DNA of 64,000 bases. Origin: a bacterium. Lineage in GTDB: Bacteria > Cyanobacteriota > Vampirovibrionia > Gastranaerophilales > Gastranaerophilaceae. The stretch covers positions 1 to 64,000 of the forward strand of contig JAFUSQ010000039.1 of assembly GCA_017467605.1 (NCBI GenBank), given 5' to 3'. Positions 53,708 to 63,045 of this stretch are shown one piece after another (within the stretch, counting starts at the first letter, position 1; each line of letters begins with the position of its first letter). The notes below the pieces were generated by a model, which saw only the letters and a list, made by a program, of their open reading frames with translations, searched no databases and was not told the DNA's origin. Made by a program: the position numbers and the translations under genes.

Positions 53708-53818
53708 AATTTTATTATAGCATAAATCATTTTGATTTGTATTAGTCAGCTTTACAATTATTAAAAGTATAGCAATTTTAATTGTGTTTATATTTTATAA
53801 TTTTAAAGGTTCAAAAGT

Positions 53819-54553
53819 ATGTTAGTCAACTATACAAATACTCCTTCAAATAATCTTCAATTTACCTCATTAAACAATCCCATCAAACCTTTTCAAATAA
53901 TAACCCCAAAAGGAACGCTTGATTGTATTGAGGTTAACTACAGACATTTGCCTAAAAGTATAGGATTTTACAGGAAATTGTCAGAATTTTTTATAGGTAT
54001 TTTTTCAAGAACTTCATCTGACCCTAATTGGAAAATTTTATCGAGTCCAAAGCTTGAAAAAGATATTTATGATAAATGTATTGAATTTGATGTTAAAAAG
54101 CTTAGGAATGCTATCAAAGATAAAAATACCACAGTTTTATACGTAAGAGATAAAGCTAAAAATTTGGTTGGTGCAATAGTTACAAAGAGTTTGAAAGAAA
54201 CTCCTTTTGTAAAAGATAATATGGTGCTTTATGTAGATTCTCTTGCCGTTGTACCTGAATATAGAGGATTTAATATTGCAAAAACTCTTTTGTATAAAGT
54301 TTTTGAAGCCTCACAAAATTCGTTCACCGATGCTTTCCTTGCCGCTTATAAAGAATCTGTTCCATTTTACGAAAAATTAGGCTTCTCAAAGCTTTCCGGA
54401 AGAACCAAAGCTCAACAATATGTGATTTCAGAAATGGCAGAAGAACGATACGATTATCCAAAATTTGTCCGTTTTTTATCAATGCCGTTAAGTAATATTG
54501 AACCTGTAAATTGGTGCGACAGAATTTATCGAAGAAATATTCCGAAATATTAA
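53819..54553 (+). CDS. GNAT-family acetyltransferase
   Basis: 244 residues. The C-terminal half has the GNAT core: VLYVRDKAKNLVGAIV, MVLYVDSLAVVPEYRGFNIAKTLL (acetyl-CoA loop R/Q-x-x-G-x-G/A form) and VPFYEKLGF. The first 100 residues are of unknown type and rich in polar residues (NTPSNNLQFTSLNN). Substrate unknown. Its stop overlaps by 4 bases the stop of the convergent GH13 gene. AAAGG stands before the ATG. Confidence 0.8.
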   Translation: MLVNYTNTPSNNLQFTSLNNPIKPFQIITPKGTLDCIEVNYRHLPKSIGFYRKLSEFFIGIFSRTSSDPNWKILSSPKLEKDIYDKCIEFDVKKLRNAIKDKNTTVLYVRDKAKNLVGAIVTKSLKETPFVKDNMVLYVDSLAVVPEYRGFNIAKTLLYKVFEASQNSFTDAFLAAYKESVPFYEKLGFSKLSGRTKAQQYVISEMAEERYDYPKFVRFLSMPLSNIEPVNWCDRIYRRNIPKY

Positions 54554-56841
54554 CCTCTTGTGAGTTCGTATATTCTGAATTCACCCGGCTCTAACTTATC
54601 AAAATGAATGCTTTCCATATCTTCCATTTTTTGTGGCTGATAATCTTTTTCTTTCAAAATGTATTCATTTGTTAAAATATAGTCGGCAGGAACAAATATT
54701 TCTTTATCAAATACAGGGTATCCTTCAACAATTTCTCTGTAATTTTCTCCTGTTGCTGCAGTTTTTGTAACTTTTTCCGTCGGGTATTTATGATTTGATA
54801 CTATTAAATACGCAGTTTTTAAAGGTTCTCTTGTTATTAGCCAAGAGCTGAAGCCATCTTCATCATCTACTATAATTTGTGCTTCTCCTTCAGTGATAAT
54901 GTTATTATTTTTTACAAAACGATCAATTGCGTCAAATTTATTATAAAAATCTTCATTTGCTGCTCGCTTCATTGAAACTTCTTCTCCAATTGTATATTCT
55001 GTTCCGCCCTGAGTGAAGCTTTCATCTCCGTCAACATACATCATTGGACGCTGTGCGTATTTTCCGCCCGGCAAAAATTTATATTTGAACCATTTGTATA
55101 ATGCTCCATTTTCACCCAGTTGTCCGGGGTATTGGTCGATTGCATTAAATTCTCCGTCTTGGTTGTTATAAGTTTTTAGGATTGATAACATATTTCCTTT
55201 TTTAAATTTAACGTTATAATTTGTTAAATTTTGGTTATCTTCAGTAATTTTTTCCGGAGTTTTGTCAAATTGAGAAATGATGTCATTTCCCCAAAGTAAA
55301 TCAAATTTCATATCTTGGTGATATTCTTTGTAGAAATTATCCCAAAGCATGTATTCTGCAAGAGTTGCAAAATAAGGAATTTTCTTTTTCATTGTTGAAT
55401 TTAGTTTATTTAGGACGTATCTTGGCGCGCGGTAGCTTATAGGAATACCGTTTTGTTCTGATACTTCATCAACAACGTGGTCAATGTGATCAATTCTAAA
55501 TCCGTCAAAATTGTAATCTTTTTGGATTTGTTCCATACAATTTATAAATAATTCAACTACATCTTCGTTAAATTTACCGTTTTCAAGATTCACAAAGTAG
55601 TATGGAGTTTGACAGTCAAGGTTTGCCAAAGCTGTTACATCATCACCTTTATAGTCGTAATGTTTAAATGTCGGATATCCGCCGCATTCACTCATACCAT
55701 CATATACAGGAACTCCGGCAGAACACCATGCACCGCCCGGAGCTGGCCATAAACCTTCTTCCATAAGAGCCTGAATTGTATCTATTTGTTTTGTTATATC
55801 ACTTTCTTCAAGTTTTTGTTTATCATTTTTAAATTCGTGAATTTTTGCGACAATTTCTCTTACTTTTTTATGAATTTTAGTTTGATATGCTTTTTCAAGC
55901 ATAGTATTAGAAAAATTCTTTTTATGCTCGGTCATTATCCCTTCGAAATTGTTGTAAAGTTCTTGAAAAGCCGGACTTAAATCACCTGAATTGCCAAGCA
56001 ATCTTTGTTTATAAACATCTTTAACTATTTGAATATCATCTTGGTCATGGTCTTTTGATAAAAATTCCGCAACTTCATCAACTTTCGAACTCAATTGTTT
56101 TTGAAGTTCGTTTATGTCATACCAGCGTGCAACTTGGGGGTTGGCAAGAACAAATTTTGAAAATCTTCCTGTTTGAGGAAGTATATCATAAATTACCGGG
56201 TGACCTGCAAGCTGGGCAAGTTCAATAAAAATTTGAACTTGTTTTTTTATGTTCATTCCGGTAATTTCTTCAATATTTTTGTCGTTTAATTTTGAACTGA
56301 CTTCGTTGCTTTTAGGCAGATATGCACAGCCAAATTCTCTTGGGTGGAATGGGATTAGATAAATTGTTGTATTATATATTCCGTTTTCTTTGTTTCCGGT
56401 AGGAAGTATTAATAGTTGTTTTAACCAGTCAAAAAATTTGCCCGGTTCAGAAGAATTATTACCGTTACCAAGAGCAGCAAGGTTTAATAATTTTATATCG
56501 TGACCTTCTTTTTTAAACCAGTCGGAATGTTTTTCCTGATTTCTTGCGAGCGGACTGATTTGGTTATTTTTAAAATGGAATTTTCCGTCTTTAAATATAC
56601 CGTTTTGTTTCCATTTTTCTTCCAGAGTAAAAAGCGTTTCTTCGTTGGTTAATTCGTCAAGTGCCTTTTGAAATGAATACGTTAAATAGCCGTATTTTTG
56701 AATATGCATTGACAGATATTTTTTCCTTATTTCGGGAATATTATCAAATGAATAAGCCTGCTTTAATTTTGAATAAATTTCATTTAATTCATTGTCTTTT
56801 GCTATTTCTTGCTCTCTTTTCTTAAATAACCAATTAAACAT
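54550..56841 (-). CDS. GH13-like glycoside hydrolase / glucanotransferase
   Basis: 763 residues, no signal peptide. FDGFRIDHIDHVVDE is GH13 region II (nucleophile D451). FATLAEYMLW gives E496 as acid/base (region III). Region I is near PVIYDILPQTGR rather than the usual DxxxNH. Residues 240-360 are a charged helical insertion not found in ordinary amylases. The C-terminal 100 residues look like the usual beta-sandwich. It probably acts on cytoplasmic alpha-glucan; the exact reaction is unclear. GGGAG precedes the ATG. Confidence 0.75.
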   Translation of the reverse strand: MFNWLFKKREQEIAKDNELNEIYSKLKQAYSFDNIPEIRKKYLSMHIQKYGYLTYSFQKALDELTNEETLFTLEEKWKQNGIFKDGKFHFKNNQISPLARNQEKHSDWFKKEGHDIKLLNLAALGNGNNSSEPGKFFDWLKQLLILPTGNKENGIYNTTIYLIPFHPREFGCAYLPKSNEVSSKLNDKNIEEITGMNIKKQVQIFIELAQLAGHPVIYDILPQTGRFSKFVLANPQVARWYDINELQKQLSSKVDEVAEFLSKDHDQDDIQIVKDVYKQRLLGNSGDLSPAFQELYNNFEGIMTEHKKNFSNTMLEKAYQTKIHKKVREIVAKIHEFKNDKQKLEESDITKQIDTIQALMEEGLWPAPGGAWCSAGVPVYDGMSECGGYPTFKHYDYKGDDVTALANLDCQTPYYFVNLENGKFNEDVVELFINCMEQIQKDYNFDGFRIDHIDHVVDEVSEQNGIPISYRAPRYVLNKLNSTMKKKIPYFATLAEYMLWDNFYKEYHQDMKFDLLWGNDIISQFDKTPEKITEDNQNLTNYNVKFKKGNMLSILKTYNNQDGEFNAIDQYPGQLGENGALYKWFKYKFLPGGKYAQRPMMYVDGDESFTQGGTEYTIGEEVSMKRAANEDFYNKFDAIDRFVKNNNIITEGEAQIIVDDEDGFSSWLITREPLKTAYLIVSNHKYPTEKVTKTAATGENYREIVEGYPVFDKEIFVPADYILTNEYILKEKDYQPQKMEDMESIHFDKLEPGEFRIYELTRG

Positions 56842-57025
56842 AAATATCTCCCTGTGTATTGTTAATTATAACATAAGAAAAATTTTATTTTGCAACATGA
56901 TTGTTATTATTTTTACTGATTTAATATTCTCCATATGGCTAATGGTTTTGCCTTGTTAAAGATATACATTTGTAGGTAATCATAAGAGAGTAGAGTATTT
57001 CGTATATTAGAAAAGGAGTAAAAAT

Positions 57026-57700
57026 ATGCTAACCGAAGAAAAGCAAATTTCTGTTGTAATTGTTGAGGATTTTAAATTAACGAGAGTAGGATTGAGATGT
57101 GCACTAAATTCTAATCCTGATTTAAATGTTGTTGCAGAATGTGAAGATGCAATTGAAGGGATAAAACAAATAGAAAGACTTAAACCTGATGTTGTATTAA
57201 TGGATTTAGGGCTTCCTATGATGAATGGGATTGAAGCAATGATTAAAATAAGAGAGTTTTCACCCGACGTAAAAATTATTGCACTTACATCTCATGATAG
57301 GGAAGAAGAAGTTGTAGCAGCATTAAGTTCAGGTGCAAACGCTTATTGTCTAAAAGATATTGATCCGACAAAACTTGCAGATGTCATAAGAGATGTATCT
57401 CAAGGAGTTTGTTGGATTGATTCTATGGTTTCAAATCTTGCATTAAAATCTATTCCAAAGATTGAAAATGTAGGATTGCTTGGCGGACAAGCCAATGAAC
57501 AAGCTAAAATCCCGCTTACCGAAAGAGAATATGAAGTTCTCAAACATCTTGTAGCCGGAAAAAGTAATACAGAAATTGCTAAAGAATTAATTGTAAGTGT
57601 TCATACTGCAAAAGCTCATGTTTGTTCAATTTTGCAGAAAATGTGTGTAAATGACAGAGTTCAAGCTGCCGTAAAAGCAGTCAAAGAAGGTATGGTTTAG
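57026..57700 (+). CDS. NarL/FixJ-type response regulator
   Basis: 224 residues. Receiver domain with the acidic pair at VVIVEDFK, phospho-acceptor in VLMDLGLPMMNG (D60), T/S in ALTSHD and K in YCLKDI. A LuxR-type HTH at the end: LTEREYEVLKHLVAGKSNTEIAKELIVSVHTAKAHV. It should be phosphorylated by a histidine kinase, which is not encoded in this window, so it is an orphan. AAAGGAGT before the ATG; a terminator follows. Confidence 0.93.
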   Translation: MLTEEKQISVVIVEDFKLTRVGLRCALNSNPDLNVVAECEDAIEGIKQIERLKPDVVLMDLGLPMMNGIEAMIKIREFSPDVKIIALTSHDREEEVVAALSSGANAYCLKDIDPTKLADVIRDVSQGVCWIDSMVSNLALKSIPKIENVGLLGGQANEQAKIPLTEREYEVLKHLVAGKSNTEIAKELIVSVHTAKAHVCSILQKMCVNDRVQAAVKAVKEGMV

Positions 57701-57715
57701 GGGTAAATATTAAAG

Positions 57716-57743
57716 GAATGAGTTTGATTATTTGGACTCATTC
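57716..57743 (+). terminator. terminator after the response regulator
   Basis: GAATGAGT/ACTCATTC stem with a 12-base loop, then TTTTTTT. It lies between convergent genes, the prepilin stop being 10 bases further. Confidence 0.85.
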
Positions 57744-57752
57744 TTTTTTTCT

Positions 57753-58502
57753 CTAAATTTTACTTGTATCAAGTACAAAGAGCGCAGCACCTGATGCAGG
57801 TTCTACAGTTGCATCATGATATACAATCGGATAAACATCTAAAAGCCTGTTAGCATTATTATCCACAATACAATCAGAACCGGCATCAATTTTATTTTCT
57901 CCTGATACGCAATTAACTTCTCTGTTAGGCAGAGATGGACCGTTTACATCAACAAAGCCGACACATTTTGACAAATCCATACCATCAACCGGTCCTGAAA
58001 AATTTGCTTGTACAGGTCGTCTGCCAAGGACAACATCACACCCCTTTGCTTCCGGATGAAAAGCAATTAATGTTCCGTCAGCCAAAGAATACGCAAGATA
58101 ATTTTCATAATCATCAGGAATTGTTTCTCTTGTTTCTAATTTATAAGCGACTTCGCCGTTTTTTGATTGTCTCTTAATATTTGTAAGTTTTCCGTAATAT
58201 GTTACGCTTTTCATAGTTCCGTTTATTAAAGAACAGAATGTCATGGCTTCTTCAGGGTGTTGTGTTGCTGCAGTATCTTTGTCTGCAGGACATACAGCAT
58301 CAGTACCTCCAAAATCATAACCGTAATGAGCTTTTGACATTAATGCAGCTTGGTTTAAAGAAGAAATGGCTTTTCTGAATTGATTACGGAATTTTGCTCC
58401 GTTTGTGTTTGAAATAAGAGCAGGTACAGACATTGCCGCAACAATTCCGATTACCGCCAATGTTATTAATACCTCAGCAAGAGAAAACCCCTGTTTATTC
58501 AT
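57753..58502 (-). CDS. type IV prepilin-like protein, normal leader
   Basis: 249 residues. The leader is only MNKQG, then FSLAEVLITLAVIGIVAAM, so cleavage is at the standard G/F site. The body (SNTNGAKFRNQFRKAISSLNQAA...; FVDVNGPSLPNREVNC; VYHDATVEPASGAALFVL) matches the two prepilins with long leaders, which shows what those looked like before the insertions. Exported minor or major pseudopilin; no assembly genes are nearby. Confidence 0.92.
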   Translation of the reverse strand: MNKQGFSLAEVLITLAVIGIVAAMSVPALISNTNGAKFRNQFRKAISSLNQAALMSKAHYGYDFGGTDAVCPADKDTAATQHPEEAMTFCSLINGTMKSVTYYGKLTNIKRQSKNGEVAYKLETRETIPDDYENYLAYSLADGTLIAFHPEAKGCDVVLGRRPVQANFSGPVDGMDLSKCVGFVDVNGPSLPNREVNCVSGENKIDAGSDCIVDNNANRLLDVYPIVYHDATVEPASGAALFVLDTSKI

Positions 58503-58588
58503 GTAATATTAATCCTTTGAATTATGCTTATAATAACATTATTTATGTATTTTCAGGATTTGTCAATTGTGTAAAGCACGAATTTAAC

Positions 58589-59158
58589 TTAATTGTAACT
58601 TATTTTGAGCATTTCTAATAATGTTTCGGAAGGTAGGCCTATAACATTTTCAAGACTTCCATCTACACTTTTTACAAAACCATCGGGTAATTCTTGAATT
58701 CCATACGAACCGGCTTTGTCAAACGGTTTAAACTTTTCAATATAAAAGTTGATTTGTTCGTCTGTTAAGTTATTAAAAGTTACATATGTTGTAGTCGATT
58801 TTATTTTAGATTTTTGGGTTTTAGAATTTATTATTGCTATTGCGGTTACAACAAAATGAGTTTTCCCGGAAAGCATTTTTAGCATTTTAAATGCTTCCTT
58901 CTTGTCTTTTGGTTTTCCTAAAATCTTGTTATTTATAACAACTATTGTATCTGCTCCAATAATATCGGCTTCAATATCTAATTTTTGTGCAACGTCCATA
59001 GCCTTGTTGTAAGCCAGATTTTCAACATAAGTATAAGAAAAATCCGTCAGGTCGTGTGGTTCCACATAATCAGACGGAATGATTTCAAAATCCAAATTTA
59101 GTTTTTTCAGAATATCAGCCCTTCTGGGAGAAGAAGAGCCCAGGATAATTTTTCCCAT
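58589..59158 (-). CDS. maf: Maf-family nucleotide pyrophosphatase
   Basis: 189 residues from the ATG at 59158, with AAGGAGAC before it (an open frame extends to 59263). ILGSSSPRRADILKKL is the family signature; DIIGADTIVVINNKILGKPKD and FKPFDKAGSYGIQ are the other active-site blocks. Maf proteins hydrolyse modified or non-canonical nucleoside triphosphates (dTTP/UTP type). Runs behind the small unknown gene at 59.2 kb, with 61 bases between. Confidence 0.93.
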   Translation of the reverse strand: MGKIILGSSSPRRADILKKLNLDFEIIPSDYVEPHDLTDFSYTYVENLAYNKAMDVAQKLDIEADIIGADTIVVINNKILGKPKDKKEAFKMLKMLSGKTHFVVTAIAIINSKTQKSKIKSTTTYVTFNNLTDEQINFYIEKFKPFDKAGSYGIQELPDGFVKSVDGSLENVIGLPSETLLEMLKISYN

Positions 59159-59219
59159 GGTGTGTCTCCTTGCTTTCCTATTTTTGCTCAAAAACAGGCA
59201 CAATTCAACACAAAACTTT

Positions 59220-59459
59220 TTATCGTTGTCCCATAGATTTTTGATATCTTGCAGTGCGCGCATTTATTGCGTAACACGCTATGTTTAATCTTTGACGAAG
59301 TTCAACCATATTACGTAAAGTTGCGGCGTAATCATTCATTGCTTCCATCATCTTATTTGGGTCAACCATTGACTCCATTGTGTCGTGATTGTCAACTTTT
59401 TCTTCCTGATATTTTTGTACCAACATCTTATCGATGTAATCTTCTGCGCCAACGCCCAT
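59220..59459 (-). CDS. small unknown helical protein
   Basis: 79 residues. GGAGGACTACGC gives a strong binding site before the ATG at 59459. Mostly helical with Met/Glu-rich middle (DTMESMVDPNKMMEAM) and RNMVELRQRLNIACYAINART. No signal or membrane segment. Its size and helical hairpin shape recall small secretion-chaperone or needle-like proteins, but there is no specific support. Likely co-transcribed with maf. Confidence 0.65.
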   Translation of the reverse strand: MGVGAEDYIDKMLVQKYQEEKVDNHDTMESMVDPNKMMEAMNDYAATLRNMVELRQRLNIACYAINARTARYQKSMGQR

Positions 59460-59633
59460 GCGTAGTCCTCCCTATTGATTTAATCCTGTTCCTGTAAAAA
59501 ATATTATCCTAGATATTCCTTATATTTTAATAAAGTATTTTTGTTTTCGATAATTGCCTTTTTTCTTATTTCTCTCTTAATATTTGTTTACAATTTGTCA
59601 ATTTTAATTATTTAGCTGTTTTATAATTGTGCA

Positions 59634-61394
59634 ATGGAAGTTTTAGGCAGTGTTAGAGAATATAGGAAGTATTTGCCGGAATATCAGGACTGGCGTGATA
59701 AACAAGAGCTTCATTATGTTCAAAAAAAAGAATACTTAAAACAAAATCCGGATAAAGCTGATAAAGATGATATTCAACGCGGTAAGATTTTATTACATGC
59801 AATTGATGTAATGGACGAATATTCTCAGTCATATGCTGAAGATATGGAGGTGGCAACTCAGTTTGCTACAGGGCAGGTTGTCGGACTTGCTACTATGCTG
59901 GGTACAGTTGGAGGAACTGCATTAGCTTATACCAAATCTGTTAAGAAATTTTTAGGGAAATTTGCCGGCAAGGGTAAAGGTATTGAAATTGTGTTATCTA
60001 TGCTGCCTACTGCAATTGGTATGATGGTTGGTTTTGCGGCGAGTTTTCCTGCTATACTTTGGGCTACAAAAGCTAAAGTTTCGGCTTCACGAAAAGGAAG
60101 ATTTGAAGCAATGCGTAATGAACTTCAAAATCCTGCTATTTTCGCAGTTTTAAGTGATGAGCAAAATAAAAAAGCCGAAGAACTGTCTAAAGATATTGAA
60201 TTAGATGATAAATTAAAAAAGAGACTAAAATCTCGCGGAATGGGGGTAAATCCTATGGACTCTATAAAAACCCTCAAAAAATATTATTCTGAAAATGGCG
60301 AATTTCAGGTACAGAAAAAAGAATTTGATGAAAAATTAAAAGAAGGAGAGAAAAATTTTGGCAGCCCATTGAGTGAATCTCAAATTAAAAATGCAAAACA
60401 TGATCAGCAAATTTTGGCTCATATGGTTAGAAAAATAGATATTGCGTCACAAGATTATGCTGAAAATACAGAACTTGCCACAAATACTTTAACGACTCTT
60501 TCATTTGCGGGCGGCGGGTTAGTCGGTTGGGTATCCGATAAATTATTAAAGTTAATGAAGGTTGGTGCAGGTTCTAAATTTACCAAGGTTATACCTTGGA
60601 TTGTGGGGGCAACATTACCTTTGATTATGGGTATATATTCCGCTAAAGTACAAAAGCAGGCATCAAGAATTGGCAGATATAAGGCTAAACAAGATATGCT
60701 TAATAATCCTGAATCATTGGTTTATGTTGATAAAAATGATTATGAAAAAATGTCTGATATAAAAACCCCTCAACAGGCGAAAAAACCAAATATGTTTAAA
60801 TTTTTCTTAAAATTACTTAAGGATAACAAAGAGTATGAACAATACAGAAAAACAATCCTTGTTGAAGAATTAAAACGACATAAAGCAGTTGAAAATCTTG
60901 AATTATCTGAAAAACAAATAAATGATGCCAAGGCTTTACAGATGAATGTATTTAAAACTTTTAATAAAGTTGATGAAAAATCTCAAACATATTCAGAAAG
61001 TGTTGAAGCTGTAGGAGAAATGGTTAAACAGGGGGTATCCGTATTTGGTACTCTTGGAGCAACTGCAGTTTCTACTTGGCAGGTTTTAAAAATGCTTGAA
61101 AATCCAAAGGCTTTGGAAGGTGATTTCAGTAAAGTTATTTCCAAATCAATGACTAAATTCTTAGTACCTTTTGGTTTTGTATTACTTCCGATAATTTTAG
61201 TTGATATTTATACAACTAAAGCTCAGAAAAAAGCTTCTCGTGTTGCAGATATGCTGGCTTTAAAGGAGCTTGAAGATTACAGGCATTATGCCGGTTATTC
61301 GGATTACAAAAATGAAGATAGTTCCAAATCGGTTGAAGCTATTAAAAATTCTTCCGACACAAACTTATTAAAATCAATTGTAAAGTTTTATTAA
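59634..61394 (+). CDS. unknown membrane protein with a triplicated module
   Basis: 586 residues built of three similar units of about 190. Each has SQ(S/D/T)Y(A/S)E(D/N/S), a Gly-rich hydrophobic segment, a second hydrophobic segment, then (A/T)K(A/V)(K/Q)..AS(R)..(G)R followed by a charged linker: compare ATKAKVSASRKGRFEAM, SAKVQKQASRIGRYKAK and TTKAQKKASRVADMLAL. The total is about six membrane spans. I know no family. TATAAT lies six bases before the ATG with no Shine-Dalgarno site. The region has a role with the following gene perhaps, as both mix membrane segments with soluble parts. Confidence 0.75.
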   Translation: MEVLGSVREYRKYLPEYQDWRDKQELHYVQKKEYLKQNPDKADKDDIQRGKILLHAIDVMDEYSQSYAEDMEVATQFATGQVVGLATMLGTVGGTALAYTKSVKKFLGKFAGKGKGIEIVLSMLPTAIGMMVGFAASFPAILWATKAKVSASRKGRFEAMRNELQNPAIFAVLSDEQNKKAEELSKDIELDDKLKKRLKSRGMGVNPMDSIKTLKKYYSENGEFQVQKKEFDEKLKEGEKNFGSPLSESQIKNAKHDQQILAHMVRKIDIASQDYAENTELATNTLTTLSFAGGGLVGWVSDKLLKLMKVGAGSKFTKVIPWIVGATLPLIMGIYSAKVQKQASRIGRYKAKQDMLNNPESLVYVDKNDYEKMSDIKTPQQAKKPNMFKFFLKLLKDNKEYEQYRKTILVEELKRHKAVENLELSEKQINDAKALQMNVFKTFNKVDEKSQTYSESVEAVGEMVKQGVSVFGTLGATAVSTWQVLKMLENPKALEGDFSKVISKSMTKFLVPFGFVLLPIILVDIYTTKAQKKASRVADMLALKELEDYRHYAGYSDYKNEDSSKSVEAIKNSSDTNLLKSIVKFY

Positions 61395-61434
61395 GGTAAA
61401 TTTAAAACCCCTGAAATCCAGTTATAATGCCCTA

Positions 61435-61454
61435 TATGATATGATATGATATGA
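61435..61454. repeat. TATGA pentamer tandem repeat
   Basis: Four perfect TATGA units between the two large unknown genes, followed by TGTGGTGGGGTGGGG. About 80 bases upstream of the next start codon, so a change in copy number could alter promoter spacing. Confidence 0.75.
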
Positions 61455-61531
61455 TGTGGTGGGGTGGGGCAATTCCATATTTTTTAAATCCTTTAGATTA
61501 ACAAGGGAATAAATATCTAAAGGAGTGAATA

Positions 61532-62941
61532 ATGGGGTTATTTATCAACTGTAACCCGGCAGATTTGTATGCTTACAATCAGCCGGCAGGACAAAAACGT
61601 GCAAAAATAGGCAAATTATGCAATGATGCTATTTTTAACGGTTCAGAACAAACAAAGAAAATTTCAAATTCAAAAGAAACAAATGTTAAAAATAAGAATG
61701 AAAAAGTTTCTTTTTGGGAAGGTGTAAAGCTTGTCGGAAAAGGGTTTTTAAATAAAATATGCGACATTGGAAAATCTATAATTAAGCACCCTATTAAAAC
61801 ATTGGCGGCGGTTGGTGTAACTACACTGGCACTTTCTGCTTTGCCGTTAATCGGGATAACTGCCGCAACCGGAGCTGCGGTATTAGCAATCGGATTTGGA
61901 ACATATGCAGTGTTTAATGCGGGAAAAGATACTGTTAAAGCCGTAAAACATAATAACAATGGTAACTATGAAGCAGTAAGGCAAGATTTACAAAATATAG
62001 GCGGAGATGGTGTTGATTTGGCGTTATCTTTGCCATTTGTACCAAAAGTTATTAATCAGTTGAAACGATTTGCACAATACGGCACTTCAACTGTTGGTGT
62101 AAACAGTGAATTAATTGCTAACTTAAAAAATATTAAAAATATAAAGGATATACCTCTGGAATTTGCAAAAGCAAAAACTCTAATTGATTATGAAATGATA
62201 GCTAATGAAATGGGATTAGCCGTCAAACCAAAGTTGGTATTTAAAGAACTGCCTTTTGAAAACGGTGCTGGTTTAATGGGTGCATTTGAACCTACAAGCG
62301 GAGAATTGCAGATTAATTTAAAAGGTCTGACCGGTTTGGGTAAGGCATTGGGCAAATTGAACAATATGAATACTGAAGCATTGATACGTCACGAGTTGGA
62401 ACATTTCAGACAGTTCTCAGATGTAGCGCGAACAGAAGGCCTTGGTATAGACGGACTTTCAAATACAATTACCAAATATTATGAAGGAGTTGAAAAACAA
62501 ATTCTTCCTTCTCAAATGGAGCAGCTTGGTTTATCGCCGGAAGTCGTTGACAATATGATAAGAGGTGATAAGAGTGCATTTAATCGTGAGTTTTATCAGC
62601 AAATTGTAAACTCAAAGGGTAAGATTAGTGCAGGAACACAAGAAGCTGATATGGCGCAGCAGTATGCAAACGGTTTAATAGAAAAAATAAAACCGAAGGC
62701 TGAAAATGTGGCGGCTTATAATGAGTCAATTTCAGGGTTAAATATGTCAAATATTTTTGATCAAATGAAAGCTCAAAAAGCAATGCTTGAATTTTATAAA
62801 AAGAATATATTGGAACAAGAAGCTTATGCGGCACAAGATGTATTTTACAATTCAAATATAAAATTAAGACCGAATATTACAACTAATAATCTTGAAGTAT
62901 TATCAGCAATTACGGATAAGAAATTTAATGAAATAGGGTAG
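61532..62941 (+). CDS. unknown protein with gluzincin-like HExxH motif
   Basis: 469 residues; AAGGAGT upstream. A polar N-terminus, then a hydrophobic pair of segments (residues about 90-128: LAAVGVTTLALSALPLIGI...AVLAIGFGTYAVF). The C-terminal half has TEALIRHELEHFRQF (H287, E288, H291) and, near the end, LEQEAYAAQDVFY, a good third-ligand helix for zinc peptidases. So it may be a membrane-inserted or secreted metalloprotease, possibly an effector. No ordinary signal peptide. A terminator follows. Confidence 0.6.
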   Translation: MGLFINCNPADLYAYNQPAGQKRAKIGKLCNDAIFNGSEQTKKISNSKETNVKNKNEKVSFWEGVKLVGKGFLNKICDIGKSIIKHPIKTLAAVGVTTLALSALPLIGITAATGAAVLAIGFGTYAVFNAGKDTVKAVKHNNNGNYEAVRQDLQNIGGDGVDLALSLPFVPKVINQLKRFAQYGTSTVGVNSELIANLKNIKNIKDIPLEFAKAKTLIDYEMIANEMGLAVKPKLVFKELPFENGAGLMGAFEPTSGELQINLKGLTGLGKALGKLNNMNTEALIRHELEHFRQFSDVARTEGLGIDGLSNTITKYYEGVEKQILPSQMEQLGLSPEVVDNMIRGDKSAFNREFYQQIVNSKGKISAGTQEADMAQQYANGLIEKIKPKAENVAAYNESISGLNMSNIFDQMKAQKAMLEFYKKNILEQEAYAAQDVFYNSNIKLRPNITTNNLEVLSAITDKKFNEIG

Positions 62942-62958
62942 ATTATAATTTGAGGTTT

Positions 62959-62998
62959 CGAGGCAATCCAAAAATATAGTAATTTTTGGATTGCCTCG
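62959..62998 (+). terminator. terminator after the HExxH gene
   Basis: CGAGGCAATCCAAAAAT and ATTTTTGGATTGCCTCG form a 17-bp stem, with a T-rich run (TTCTGTTTTTG) behind it. Confidence 0.88.
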
Positions 62999-63045
62999 CT
63001 TCTGTTTTTGCAGTATTTTTACAAAATTTGTGATAGAATAATCTT

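Noticed and set aside
58159..59263. Longer Maf start at 59263
   Set aside because: The extra 35 residues overlap the end of the small upstream gene and lack an RBS; the ATG at 59158 has AAGGAGAC.
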